Origin: Georgenia sp.
GTDB lineage: Bacteria > Actinomycetota > Actinomycetes > Actinomycetales > Actinomycetaceae
Reading direction: 5' to 3'
NCBI GenBank assembly: GCA_027322565.1
Contig: DAHVRG010000206.1
Span: forward strand, 1 to 5,002
Length of the DNA: 5,002 nt
In this document: piece by piece, positions 1 through 4,894 of the stretch
Numbering within the stretch: the first letter of the stretch is position 1
How the letters are laid out: each line of letters begins with the position of its first letter
Program-made: the position numbers and the translations under genes
The notes under the pieces: generated by a model
Databases searched by the model: none
What the model saw: the letters and a program-made list of their open reading frames with translations, nothing else
What the model was told of the DNA's origin: nothing

Positions 1-2
1 AG

Positions 3-89
3 CGCCGCGCCCTCCTCGGCCGGGCGCAGGAGGCAACCGGGAGATCCGTGGCGCAGAACGGACGGCTGCACCGGGACGCTCTGGGATGA
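3..89 (+). CDS. Possible 3' end of an upstream gene (partial, uncertain)
   Basis: The frame beginning at base 3 stays open from the window edge to a TGA at 87-89 and encodes 28 residues, with G or C at most third positions (about 23 of 28), as in the real genes here. It ends 7 bp before the ATG of the DUF2237 gene, so the two could be co-transcribed. I do not recognise the family. The evidence is weak: another plus-strand frame is open as far as a TGA overlapping the next ATG (ATGA at 97-100), and the minus strand also has an open frame from a GTG. In DNA this GC-rich, short open frames are common. The region could equally be intergenic. Confidence 0.22.
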   Translation, partial: RRALLGRAQEATGRSVAQNGRLHRDALG

Positions 90-90
90 T
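85..90 (+). promoter_or_regulatory. Candidate -10 box (GATGAT) for a leaderless DUF2237 transcript
   Basis: GATGAT matches four of six TATAAT positions and ends 6 nt before the ATG at 97, which would put the transcript start on or next to the start codon. No convincing -35 is visible. No Shine-Dalgarno sits at a normal distance: CGGGA at 91-95 is only 1 nt from the ATG. The box differs from the other -10 candidates in the window, which begin with TAG, so this is the weakest of the set. Confidence 0.25.
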
Positions 91-96
91 CGGGAC

Positions 97-486
97 ATGA
101 CGGAGCGCAACGTCCTGGGCGGTCCGCTCGAGGAGTGCGGCACCGACCCCGTCACCGGCTACTACCGCACGGGCAGCTGCGTGCCGAGCGCGGGCCACCC
201 CGGCGGTCACAGCGTCTGCGTCGTCGTCACAACCGAGTTCCTCGCCCACCAGCAGCAGATCGGCAACGACCTGTCCACCCCCCGTCCCGAGCTCGGCTTC
301 CCCGGCCTCGAGCCCGGCATGCGCTGGTGTGTGCTGGCGCCACGGTGGATGCAGTCCTACCGGGCCGGTCGGGCGGCGCCGGTGGTGCTCGCCGCGACCC
401 ACGAGCGTGCCCTCGAGGTGGTCGACCGCCTCGCCCTCCTCGAGCACGCCGTCGACGTCCCGGACGACCCGAGCTCGCTGACCTGA
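97..486 (+). CDS. DUF2237 family protein
   Basis: This 129-residue protein matches the DUF2237 family along nearly its full length. The family's biochemical role is not established to my knowledge, so no function is assigned. Recognisable blocks are NVLGGPLEECGTDP (5-18), a GYYR turn (21-24), HSVCVVVTTEFL (38-49), GNDLSTPRPELGFPGL (56-71), MRWCVLAPRW (75-84) and APVVLAATHERAL (94-106). Four cysteines lie at 14, 28, 41 and 78. C14 and C78 sit inside conserved blocks, which hints at a structural, redox or metal role, but that is inference. It has no signal peptide or membrane segment and is probably cytoplasmic. ATG at 97 is chosen because the conserved NVLGGPLE block begins four residues later. 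A GC hairpin follows the stop, so it is probably transcribed separately from panB. Confidence 0.9.
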   Translation: MTERNVLGGPLEECGTDPVTGYYRTGSCVPSAGHPGGHSVCVVVTTEFLAHQQQIGNDLSTPRPELGFPGLEPGMRWCVLAPRWMQSYRAGRAAPVVLAATHERALEVVDRLALLEHAVDVPDDPSSLT

Positions 487-489
487 CCC

Positions 490-507
490 GCCGGCGCGGC
501 CGCCGGC
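490..507 (+). terminator. Perfect GC hairpin after the DUF2237 gene (no U-tract)
   Basis: GCCGGCG (490-496) pairs perfectly with CGCCGGC (501-507) across a CGGC tetraloop, starting 3 nt after the TGA. No T-run follows, so it is not a classical intrinsic terminator. U-poor hairpins after stop codons are often proposed as terminators or 3'-end stabilisers in high-GC Actinomycetota. Function is inferred from position only. Confidence 0.45.
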
Positions 508-529
508 CGACGGGTGTCCCGGAACCGCG

Positions 530-535
530 TAGGGT
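530..535 (+). promoter_or_regulatory. Candidate -10 box (TAGGGT) for panB
   Basis: TAGGGT fits the TAnnnT pattern of actinobacterial housekeeping sigma factor promoters. It would start transcription near 542 and give a leader of about 28 nt that includes the panB ribosome binding site. There is no convincing -35 hexamer upstream. Confidence 0.35.
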
Positions 536-558
536 CGTGCCACCGGTACGTCCCGACT

Positions 559-564
559 GGAGAA
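559..564 (+). promoter_or_regulatory. Ribosome binding site fixing the panB start
   Basis: GGAGAA lies 5 nt before the ATG at 570. It supports that ATG over upstream in-frame starts, which would extend back through the DUF2237 gene. Confidence 0.6.
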
Positions 565-569
565 CGACG

Positions 570-1424
570 ATGAGCGAGCAGAGCCCAGCCTCCACCCCCT
601 CGAGCAGCTCGGGTGTGCCCGCACCGAAGCGGGTGCGCGTCCACCACCTGACGCAGTGGAAGGAACGCTCCGAACCGATCACCATGCTCACCGCGTACGA
701 CGCCGTCACCGGGCGCATCTTCGACGAGGCCGGGATCGACATGCTCCTCGTCGGGGACTCGATCGGGAACACGATGCTCGGCTTCAGCGGCACGATCCCG
801 GTGACGGTGGACGAGATGATCCCGGCGGTACGCGCCGTGGCGAGCGCCGCCCACCGCGCGATGGTCGTCGCGGACCTGCCGTTCGGCTCCTACGAGGCCT
901 CGCCGGAGCAGGCGTTCGCGACGTCGGTGCGGATGGTCAAGGAGGGCGGGGCCCAGGCGGTCAAGCTCGAGGGCGGGGAGCGCGTCGCACCGCACGTGCG
1001 GCTGCTCAGCTCCTCAGGAGTCCCCGTCGTCGGCCACCTCGGCTTCACGCCGCAGTCGGTCAACATGCTCGGCGGGACGCGCGTCCAGGGGCGCGGCGAC
1101 CAGGCCGCCGAGCGGCTCGTCAACGACGCCGTGGCGCTGCAGGAGGCCGGTGCGGTCGCCGTCGTCCTGGAGATGGTGCCCGCCCCCGTGGCGGCGCGCG
1201 CCACCGAGGTGCTCCACATCCCGACGATCGGCATCGGCGCCGGAGCGGAGTGCGACGGCCAGGTGCTCGTGTGGACCGACATGGCCGGCATGACCGCCTG
1301 GGCACCACGGTTCGCGAGGAAGTTCGGCGACGTCGGTGCGGCGCTGTACACGGCGACGCGCGCCTACGCCGAGGCGGTGCGGGAGAAGACCTTCCCGGGC
1401 CCGGAGCACACCTTCACCGAGTAA
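570..1424 (+). CDS. panB: 3-methyl-2-oxobutanoate hydroxymethyltransferase (PanB)
   Basis: PanB transfers a hydroxymethyl group from 5,10-methylenetetrahydrofolate to 3-methyl-2-oxobutanoate to make ketopantoate, the committed step of pantothenate and CoA synthesis. It is a cytosolic, Mg-dependent TIM-barrel enzyme. The 284-residue protein is of normal length. By analogy with the E. coli enzyme, the metal ligands are D63 (VGDS), D102 (ADLPFGSY) and E134 (KLEGG), and the catalytic acid/base is E201 (EMVP). Other family blocks are TMLTAYD (38-44), GHLGFTPQS (155-163), VQGRG (172-176), IPTIGIGAG (217-225) and the C-terminal TFPGPEHTF (274-282). Residues 1-19 are a Ser/Pro-rich tail that other PanB proteins lack or vary in, so it is probably disordered. 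Neither panC nor panD is present in the window, so the rest of the pathway must lie elsewhere. The frame is open upstream to 135, but the RBS and family alignment support ATG 570. Confidence 0.96.
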   Translation: MSEQSPASTPSSSSGVPAPKRVRVHHLTQWKERSEPITMLTAYDAVTGRIFDEAGIDMLLVGDSIGNTMLGFSGTIPVTVDEMIPAVRAVASAAHRAMVVADLPFGSYEASPEQAFATSVRMVKEGGAQAVKLEGGERVAPHVRLLSSSGVPVVGHLGFTPQSVNMLGGTRVQGRGDQAAERLVNDAVALQEAGAVAVVLEMVPAPVAARATEVLHIPTIGIGAGAECDGQVLVWTDMAGMTAWAPRFARKFGDVGAALYTATRAYAEAVREKTFPGPEHTFTE

Positions 1425-1431
1425 CGGCAAA

Positions 1432-1455
1432 GGCGGTCCGGCCGCCGCGGCCGCC
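1432..1455. terminator. GC hairpin between convergent panB and the small gene
   Basis: GGCGGTC (1432-1438) can pair with GGCCGCC (1449-1455) in a 7-bp stem that includes one G-U pair. A competing smaller hairpin, CGGCCG-CCG-CGGCCG, lies at 1439-1453. It fills the 33-bp gap between two converging stop codons, so it could act on transcripts from both sides. Neither strand has a T-run, and function is inferred from position. Confidence 0.4.
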
Positions 1456-1457
1456 GG

Positions 1458-1694
1458 TCACTCGTCGTCGCGCCAGGCGCGGTCCTCCTCGTCCCACGCC
1501 TCGTTCCGCTCCGCGGCCCGGGCGTAGGCCTCGGCGGCCGCCTCCCGGGTGGGGTAGGGACCCATCCGGTGGACCGCCGCCGACTGCTTGCCGCGCTCCA
1601 CCTCACCGGTGCGGGTGTTGTAGTAGTAGTCGCCCCGCTCTGCGGGCTCCATCTCCTCGACGGTCTCCTCGGCGGGCTCGTGCTCGGTGGCCAT
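1458..1694 (-). CDS. Small acidic YYYNTRTGE protein (SPOR-domain-like), function unknown
   Basis: This 78-residue protein belongs to a small conserved actinobacterial family that databases variously label hypothetical or SPOR domain-containing, and sometimes methionine aminopeptidase by neighbour error. Its role is unknown to me. It has an acidic, Glu-rich N-terminus (1-20), then GDYYYNTRTGEVERGKQS (21-38), RMGPYPTREAAAEAYARA (43-60), and a tail with two tryptophans (W67, W74) in WDEEDRAWRDDE (67-78). The aromatic strand, a GPY turn and an Ala-rich helix resemble half of a SPOR fold, which normally binds denuded peptidoglycan. However, there is no signal peptide or membrane anchor, so a cytoplasmic role is more likely. 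ATG at 1694 is set by a strong ribosome binding site. The gene is divergent from map, 37 bp apart, and converges on panB. Confidence 0.82.
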   Translation of the reverse strand: MATEHEPAEETVEEMEPAERGDYYYNTRTGEVERGKQSAAVHRMGPYPTREAAAEAYARAAERNEAWDEEDRAWRDDE

Positions 1695-1700
1695 GGCGTC

Positions 1701-1706
1701 TCCTCC
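1701..1706 (-). promoter_or_regulatory. Strong Shine-Dalgarno of the small gene
   Basis: The minus strand reads GGAGGA here, 6 nt before the ATG at 1694. It is the best ribosome binding site in the window. It decides this start over an open frame that extends upstream into map. It lies just upstream of the map -10 candidate, so the two genes' control elements are interleaved. Confidence 0.7.
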
Positions 1707-1719
1707 GTCGCGGCTTTCG

Positions 1720-1725
1720 TAGACT
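1720..1725 (+). promoter_or_regulatory. -10 box (TAGACT) of a probable leaderless map promoter
   Basis: TAGACT fits TAnnnT and ends 6 nt before the map ATG at 1732, placing the predicted transcript start on or beside that A. There is no purine-rich Shine-Dalgarno before the ATG: the bases between are CCTCTC. That combination indicates leaderless translation. No good -35 hexamer is visible about 17 nt upstream, where the sequence is CGTCTC. Confidence 0.55.
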
Positions 1726-1731
1726 CCTCTC

Positions 1732-2604
1732 ATGCTTGCCGATCGCGCCCCGTTGGGCACCCTGACCCCCGGAACCATCTCCCCGCGGCGGCCGGTCCCG
1801 ACCTCCATCGAGTACCCCGAGTACGTCGACCGGCCGGCCCCGCAGCCGTTCACCGGCAGCGAGGTCAACGACCCGGAGACGATCGAGCGGATCCGCCGCA
1901 CCGCCCGTCTCGCCGCCCAGGCCCTGGAGCACGTGGGCGCCGCGGTGCGACCGGGCATCACCACCGACGAGCTCGACCGCATCGGGCACGAGTTCGCCGT
2001 CGCCCACGGTGCCTACCCCTCCTCCCTCGGCTACCGCGGCTTCCCCAAGGCGCTGTGCACGTCGGTCAACGAGGTGGTCTGCCACGGCATCCCCGACACC
2101 ACGGTGCTGCAGGAGGGGGACATCGTCAACGTCGACATCACCCTCTACCGGGAGGGCGTCCACGGCGACAACAGCGCGACCTTCCTCGTCGGGGAGGTCG
2201 ACGAGGAGTCGCGGCTGCTCGTCGAGCGCACGAAGAAGGCGATGGAACGCGGGATCCGGGCGGTCAAGCCCGGGCGTGAGGTCAACGTCATCGGTCGGGT
2301 CATCGAGGCCTACGCCAAACGGTTCGACTACGGCGTGGTACGGGAGTTCACCGGGCACGGCGTGGGCCGGGCCTTCCACTCCGGGCTCATCATCCCCCAC
2401 TACGACGCCGCTCCCGAGCACGACGAGGTCATGGAGCCCGGCATGGTCTTCACCATCGAGCCGATGCTCACCCTGGGCAGCCCCGAGTGGGACCTGTGGG
2501 ACGACGGCTGGACCGCCGTCACCCGCGACCGCAGCCGGACCGCGCAGTGGGAGCACATGGTCCTCGTCACCGAGGACGGCGCCGAGATCCTCACGCTCCC
2601 GTAG
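1732..2604 (+). CDS. map: Type I methionine aminopeptidase, MapB-like
   Basis: This enzyme removes the initiator methionine from nascent proteins when the second residue is small, acting at the ribosome with a two-metal centre. The 290-residue protein carries all five expected metal ligands of the pita-bread fold: D135 (VDIT), D146 (HGDNSATF), H209 (GHGVG), E243 (TIEPML) and E274 (WEHMVLV). The substrate-contacting histidines are H118 (VCHGIP) and H216 (AFHSGL). Residues 1-45 form a proline-rich extension ([15 protein letters not shown] at 9-23, then PEYVDRPAP at 29-37) typical of the longer actinobacterial form such as M. tuberculosis MapB. It is thought to help ribosome or substrate contact, and E. 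coli Map lacks it. ATG 1732 fits the family's N-terminus and a -10 box 6 nt upstream. Downstream the gene converges on the AraC regulator. Confidence 0.96.
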   Translation: MLADRAPLGTLTPGTISPRRPVPTSIEYPEYVDRPAPQPFTGSEVNDPETIERIRRTARLAAQALEHVGAAVRPGITTDELDRIGHEFAVAHGAYPSSLGYRGFPKALCTSVNEVVCHGIPDTTVLQEGDIVNVDITLYREGVHGDNSATFLVGEVDEESRLLVERTKKAMERGIRAVKPGREVNVIGRVIEAYAKRFDYGVVREFTGHGVGRAFHSGLIIPHYDAAPEHDEVMEPGMVFTIEPMLTLGSPEWDLWDDGWTAVTRDRSRTAQWEHMVLVTEDGAEILTLP

Positions 2605-2609
2605 GCCCG

Positions 2610-2625
2610 GGGCGCCGAGGCGCCC
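2610..2625. terminator. GC hairpin between convergent map and araC-type genes
   Basis: GGGCGCC (2610-2616) and GGCGCCC (2619-2625) are perfect inverted repeats. They form a 6-bp stem with a CGAG tetraloop starting 5 nt after the map TAG. A competing pairing is possible between GAGGCG (2617-2622) and CGCCTC (2641-2646). The 59-bp gap separates two converging genes, so a bidirectional U-less terminator is plausible. There is no T-tract. Confidence 0.45.
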
Positions 2626-2663
2626 GGAGCCGAGGTGCCTCGCCTCCGCGCCGCCCGGGACGC

Positions 2664-3536
2664 CTACCTCCGCCCCGCCCGGTAGCGCGACGGCGGCACG
2701 CCGATCACCTGGATGAACGCGCGGGTGAGGTGGGCGTGGTCGGCGAAGCCGAGGGACGCGGCCAGCCCCGAGAGGTCCTGCCCCTCCCCCGCGTCGAGGG
2801 CGGCGACGGCGTCCTGCAGCCGGTGGCGGCGCAGCACCCACAGCGGCGAGGCGCCCACGTAGCGTCCGAAGAGCCGCTGCAGGGTCCGCTCGGAGACGTG
2901 GAGCGCGGTGGCGACCGGACCGATCGTGATGTGCTCCCGGGAGCGCATGAGCTCCACCGCCCGGCGCACCGTGCGGTAGCCCTCGTCCGCTCGAACGTCG
3001 GCCAGCCGCGGGGTGAGCAGCCCTCCGAGGAGGTCGGCCAGGACGTCGCGCCGGGCCTCGTCGTCCGCCTCGGCCAGGACGCGCGCCGTGAGCGGGGCGA
3101 CGGCGCGGCCGAGCACCGGTCCCGCGGGCACGACGGCGTCGGTGAGCTCCCGCACCCCGCCGCCCAGCAGGGCGGCCAGCCCGCCGGGGTGGAACGCGAC
3201 ACCGGCGACCCGGCCCGCGACCGGCAGGTCGACGGTGAAGACCCTGGTCACCAGGCCGTGGACGAGCGCCGCCGGGACCGGCAGCCCGTGCAGGACGCCA
3301 CCCTCGGCGGCCTCGACGGTCAGGTGGGTGACGGGGTGGCTGAGCACCTCCTGGCGGAACGGCGTGCGCTCGGCACGGCGCCAGGCCACCGACCAGTAGT
3401 AGGCCGCGACCTCCGTGAGCGGCTCGGGGAGCGGCAGCCGCTCGGTGGTGAAGACCTCGGTGCCGGCGGCGGGCCACAGCACAGCGCCTTCGGTCCCGGG
3501 TGCGCCGTCACGATGTCGCGGATCTTCAAGCCCCAC
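2664..3536 (-). CDS. AraC family transcriptional regulator
   Basis: This is a DNA-binding regulator with a C-terminal AraC/XylS double helix-turn-helix. The first HTH is about 203-228 (ITIGPVATALHVSERTLQRL is its core) and the second about 254-286, with LAASLGFADHAHLTRAF followed by the family's GVPPSRYR ending. The N-terminal part (about 27-180) resembles the DUF6597-like sensor domain of actinobacterial AraC regulators, with YYWSV (46-50), RQEVLSHPVTHL (61-72) and GVAFHPGGLAALL (112-124). The ligand is unknown. It is divergent from a VOC-fold gene, the arrangement expected if it controls that neighbour, which is inference. The GTG at 3536 is favoured because a TAGAGT box ends 6 nt upstream with no Shine-Dalgarno, suggesting a leaderless start. 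An alternative GTG at 3482 has a GAAGG 4 nt upstream and would remove 18 poorly conserved residues. The total length of 290 residues is normal for the family. Confidence 0.9.
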   Translation of the reverse strand: MGLEDPRHRDGAPGTEGAVLWPAAGTEVFTTERLPLPEPLTEVAAYYWSVAWRRAERTPFRQEVLSHPVTHLTVEAAEGGVLHGLPVPAALVHGLVTRVFTVDLPVAGRVAGVAFHPGGLAALLGGGVRELTDAVVPAGPVLGRAVAPLTARVLAEADDEARRDVLADLLGGLLTPRLADVRADEGYRTVRRAVELMRSREHITIGPVATALHVSERTLQRLFGRYVGASPLWVLRRHRLQDAVAALDAGEGQDLSGLAASLGFADHAHLTRAFIQVIGVPPSRYRAGRR

Positions 3537-3542
3537 GGACGC

Positions 3543-3552
3543 ACTCTAGGCA
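3543..3552. promoter_or_regulatory. Overlapping divergent -10 candidates of the AraC and VOC genes
   Basis: On the minus strand, TAGAGT (3548 to 3543) ends 6 nt before the GTG of the AraC gene. On the plus strand, TAGGCA (3547-3552) precedes the VOC ATG by 11 nt, with a weak TTCAAG 16 nt further upstream as a possible -35. The two share the CTAG core, so polymerase could probably occupy only one at a time. The minus-strand box is the better supported of the two. A dedicated operator repeat is not evident. Confidence 0.38.
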
Positions 3553-3563
3553 GGCTGGAGGGC

Positions 3564-4049
3564 ATGAGCACGAACGACATCCCCCAGGGGTACACCTCCC
3601 TCAGCCCGCTCGTCGTCGTCTCCCCGGCGGCGGAGGCGGTCACCTTCTACCGCGAGGTCCTCGGCGCCCGGGTGGCCACCCGGATGGACGGGCCGGACGG
3701 CTCCGTCTGGCACTGCGAGCTCGACCTGGGTCACGGCCGGATGACGGTCATGGACCCCAACCCACAGTTCCACACCGTCGCGAACGACCCGGGCTCGGAC
3801 GACGTCACCTTCTCCCTCGCCGTCTATGTCCCCGACGTGGACGCCACGCTCGCGGCAGCGCGGGAGCGCGGCGCGACGGTGCGGGAGGAGGCGACCGACT
3901 TCCCGGTCACCGGGGACCGCTACGCCTCGATCCAGGACCCGTTCGGCGTGCGCTGGTCGATCATGACCCGCGTCGAGCACCGGACCGACGCCCAGGTCCA
4001 GGAGGGCCTCGACGCCTGGCGGGCCTCGCTGGAGCAGCCGGTCACCTGA
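3564..4049 (+). CDS. VOC superfamily (glyoxalase/PhnB-like) protein
   Basis: This 161-residue single-chain vicinal oxygen chelate protein is closest in look to the PhnB-like/YdeR group often annotated glyoxalase or bleomycin resistance. It has two paired beta-alpha-beta-beta-beta units: [21 protein letters not shown] (12-32) opens the first, with [20 protein letters not shown] at 43-62. [19 protein letters not shown] (86-104) opens the second, closed by [14 protein letters not shown] (125-138), a hallmark of this group. Candidate metal or substrate residues include H50, but I cannot assign a ligand set, so the substrate is unknown and enzymatic activity is not assured. The ATG at 3564 is the only sensible start. 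GGAGGG at 3557-3562 is very close to it, leaving only 1-3 nt, an unusually short Shine-Dalgarno spacing. The gene is divergent from the AraC regulator, its likely controller. Confidence 0.9.
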   Translation: MSTNDIPQGYTSLSPLVVVSPAAEAVTFYREVLGARVATRMDGPDGSVWHCELDLGHGRMTVMDPNPQFHTVANDPGSDDVTFSLAVYVPDVDATLAAARERGATVREEATDFPVTGDRYASIQDPFGVRWSIMTRVEHRTDAQVQEGLDAWRASLEQPVT

Positions 4050-4050
4050 C

Positions 4051-4064
4051 CGACGACCACGTCG
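4051..4064 (+). terminator. Small hairpin after the VOC gene
   Basis: CGACG (4051-4055) pairs with CGTCG (4060-4064) across an ACCA loop, 1 nt after the TGA. It is short and lacks a T-run, so it is a weak terminator candidate. Confidence 0.25.
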
Positions 4065-4082
4065 CCGGACCTGAACTCCCGG

Positions 4083-4088
4083 TAGGCT
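4083..4088 (+). promoter_or_regulatory. Candidate -10 box (TAGGCT) for ppgK
   Basis: TAGGCT fits TAnnnT and would start transcription near 4095, giving a leader of about 30 nt that contains the ppgK ribosome binding site. The -35 region is not recognisable. The next gene, 5 bp after ppgK, would probably share this transcript. Confidence 0.4.
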
Positions 4089-4112
4089 CGCTGTCGGCCA
4101 CCCACGACCGAC

Positions 4113-4116
4113 GGAG
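4113..4116 (+). promoter_or_regulatory. Ribosome binding site of ppgK
   Basis: GGAG lies 8 nt before the ATG at 4125 and supports that start. The family's phosphate-binding block begins 10 residues into the protein from there. Confidence 0.55.
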
Positions 4117-4124
4117 CTGCATCG

Positions 4125-4889
4125 ATGACCACCGCCAGCACATCGCTCGCCTTCGGCATCGACATCGGCGGTTCGGGCATCAAGGGCGCGCCGGTCGCGC
4201 TGGCCACCGGTGAGCTCACCGCCAAGCGCAAGCGGATCAAGACCCCGAAGAAGTCCACCCCGACCGCGGTGGCCGCCGTGGTCGCCGAGCTGGTGGACAG
4301 CTTCGACGTACCGGCATCGGTGCCGATCGGGCTCACCTTCCCCGCGCCCATCAAGCACGGCGTGGTGCCCTTCATCGCCAACCTCGACAAGTCGTGGAAG
4401 GGCGTGGACGTGCCCCAGCTGATGTCCGAGGCGGTCGGCCGGCAGGTGATCGGGGTCAACGACGCCGACGCCGCCGGGGTGGCCGAGGCCGTCTACGGCG
4501 CGGCCCGGGGCGTGGAGGGCGTGGTGCTGGTGCTCACGCTGGGCACCGGGATCGGCTCGGCGATCCTCGTGGACGGCAAGCTGGTTCCCAACACCGAGCT
4601 GGGCCACCTGGAGATCGACGGCTACAACGCCGAGTCCCGTGCCGCCTCCTCGGTCAAGGACCGCGAGGGCCTGAGCTACGAGGAGTGGGCCGCGCGCCTG
4701 CAGCGTTACCTGGAGACCGTGTCGATGCTCTTCTCCCCCGACCTCATCGTCCTCGGCGGTGGCATCAGCAAGGACTCCGACAAGTTCCTGCCGCTGCTGG
4801 ACATCCCCGTGCCGGTGGTGCCGGCGGCCCTGCTCAACCAGGCGGGGATCGTGGGAGCCGCAGTGCTCGCAGCCGACCGCTACCACTGA
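4125..4889 (+). CDS. ppgK: Polyphosphate glucokinase (ROK family)
   Basis: PpgK phosphorylates glucose to glucose 6-phosphate using inorganic polyphosphate, and in many homologues ATP, in the cytosol. The 254-residue length is normal. Motifs in order are the N-terminal phosphate loop [11 protein letters not shown] (11-21), [11 protein letters not shown] (71-81), the PpgK-typical [11 protein letters not shown] (85-95), VNDADAAG (111-118) with D113 as the probable catalytic base, the second phosphate loop [10 protein letters not shown] (137-146), ELGHLEIDG (158-166) with H161 of the ROK signature, RAASSVK (172-178), and [11 protein letters not shown] (210-220). The protein contains no cysteine, so it lacks the zinc-binding CxCGxxGC motif of ordinary ROK kinases, as PpgK proteins do. 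A basic run (K34, R35, K36, R37, K39, K42, K43) is notable next to a polyanionic substrate. It is probably co-transcribed with the following hydrolase gene, 5 bp downstream. Confidence 0.95.
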   Translation: MTTASTSLAFGIDIGGSGIKGAPVALATGELTAKRKRIKTPKKSTPTAVAAVVAELVDSFDVPASVPIGLTFPAPIKHGVVPFIANLDKSWKGVDVPQLMSEAVGRQVIGVNDADAAGVAEAVYGAARGVEGVVLVLTLGTGIGSAILVDGKLVPNTELGHLEIDGYNAESRAASSVKDREGLSYEEWAARLQRYLETVSMLFSPDLIVLGGGISKDSDKFLPLLDIPVPVVPAALLNQAGIVGAAVLAADRYH

Positions 4890-4894
4890 GCCCG

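Noticed and set aside
135..569. Upstream extension of panB
   Set aside because: It overlaps the DUF2237 gene in another frame and encodes an Arg/Pro-rich run. The Shine-Dalgarno at 559-564 and family length support ATG 570.
656..1765. Plus-strand 369-residue Arg-rich frame over panB
   Set aside because: It is a shadow frame of panB with extreme Arg/Gly/Pro content that continues into the antisense of the small gene.
1695..1982. Longer form of the small minus-strand protein (174 residues)
   Set aside because: The extra part is antisense to map and lacks family similarity. A strong GGAGGA precedes ATG 1694.
1603..3477. A 624-residue minus-strand open frame spanning map and the AraC gene
   Set aside because: It runs antisense to map and out of frame with the AraC gene, is dominated by Arg/Ala/Gly/Pro as expected of a high-GC shadow frame, and matches no family I know. 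Both overlapped genes have clear motifs.
2487..3563. Plus-strand open frame extending the VOC gene upstream by 359 codons
   Set aside because: The extension overlaps the end of map out of frame and runs antisense to the whole AraC gene, with no domain. The VOC fold begins right after ATG 3564.
3546..4886. A 446-residue minus-strand open frame antisense to the VOC gene and ppgK
   Set aside because: Its composition is rich in His/Gly/Arg/Val, typical of the antisense of GC3-biased genes, and it crosses two well-supported genes and their intergenic region.
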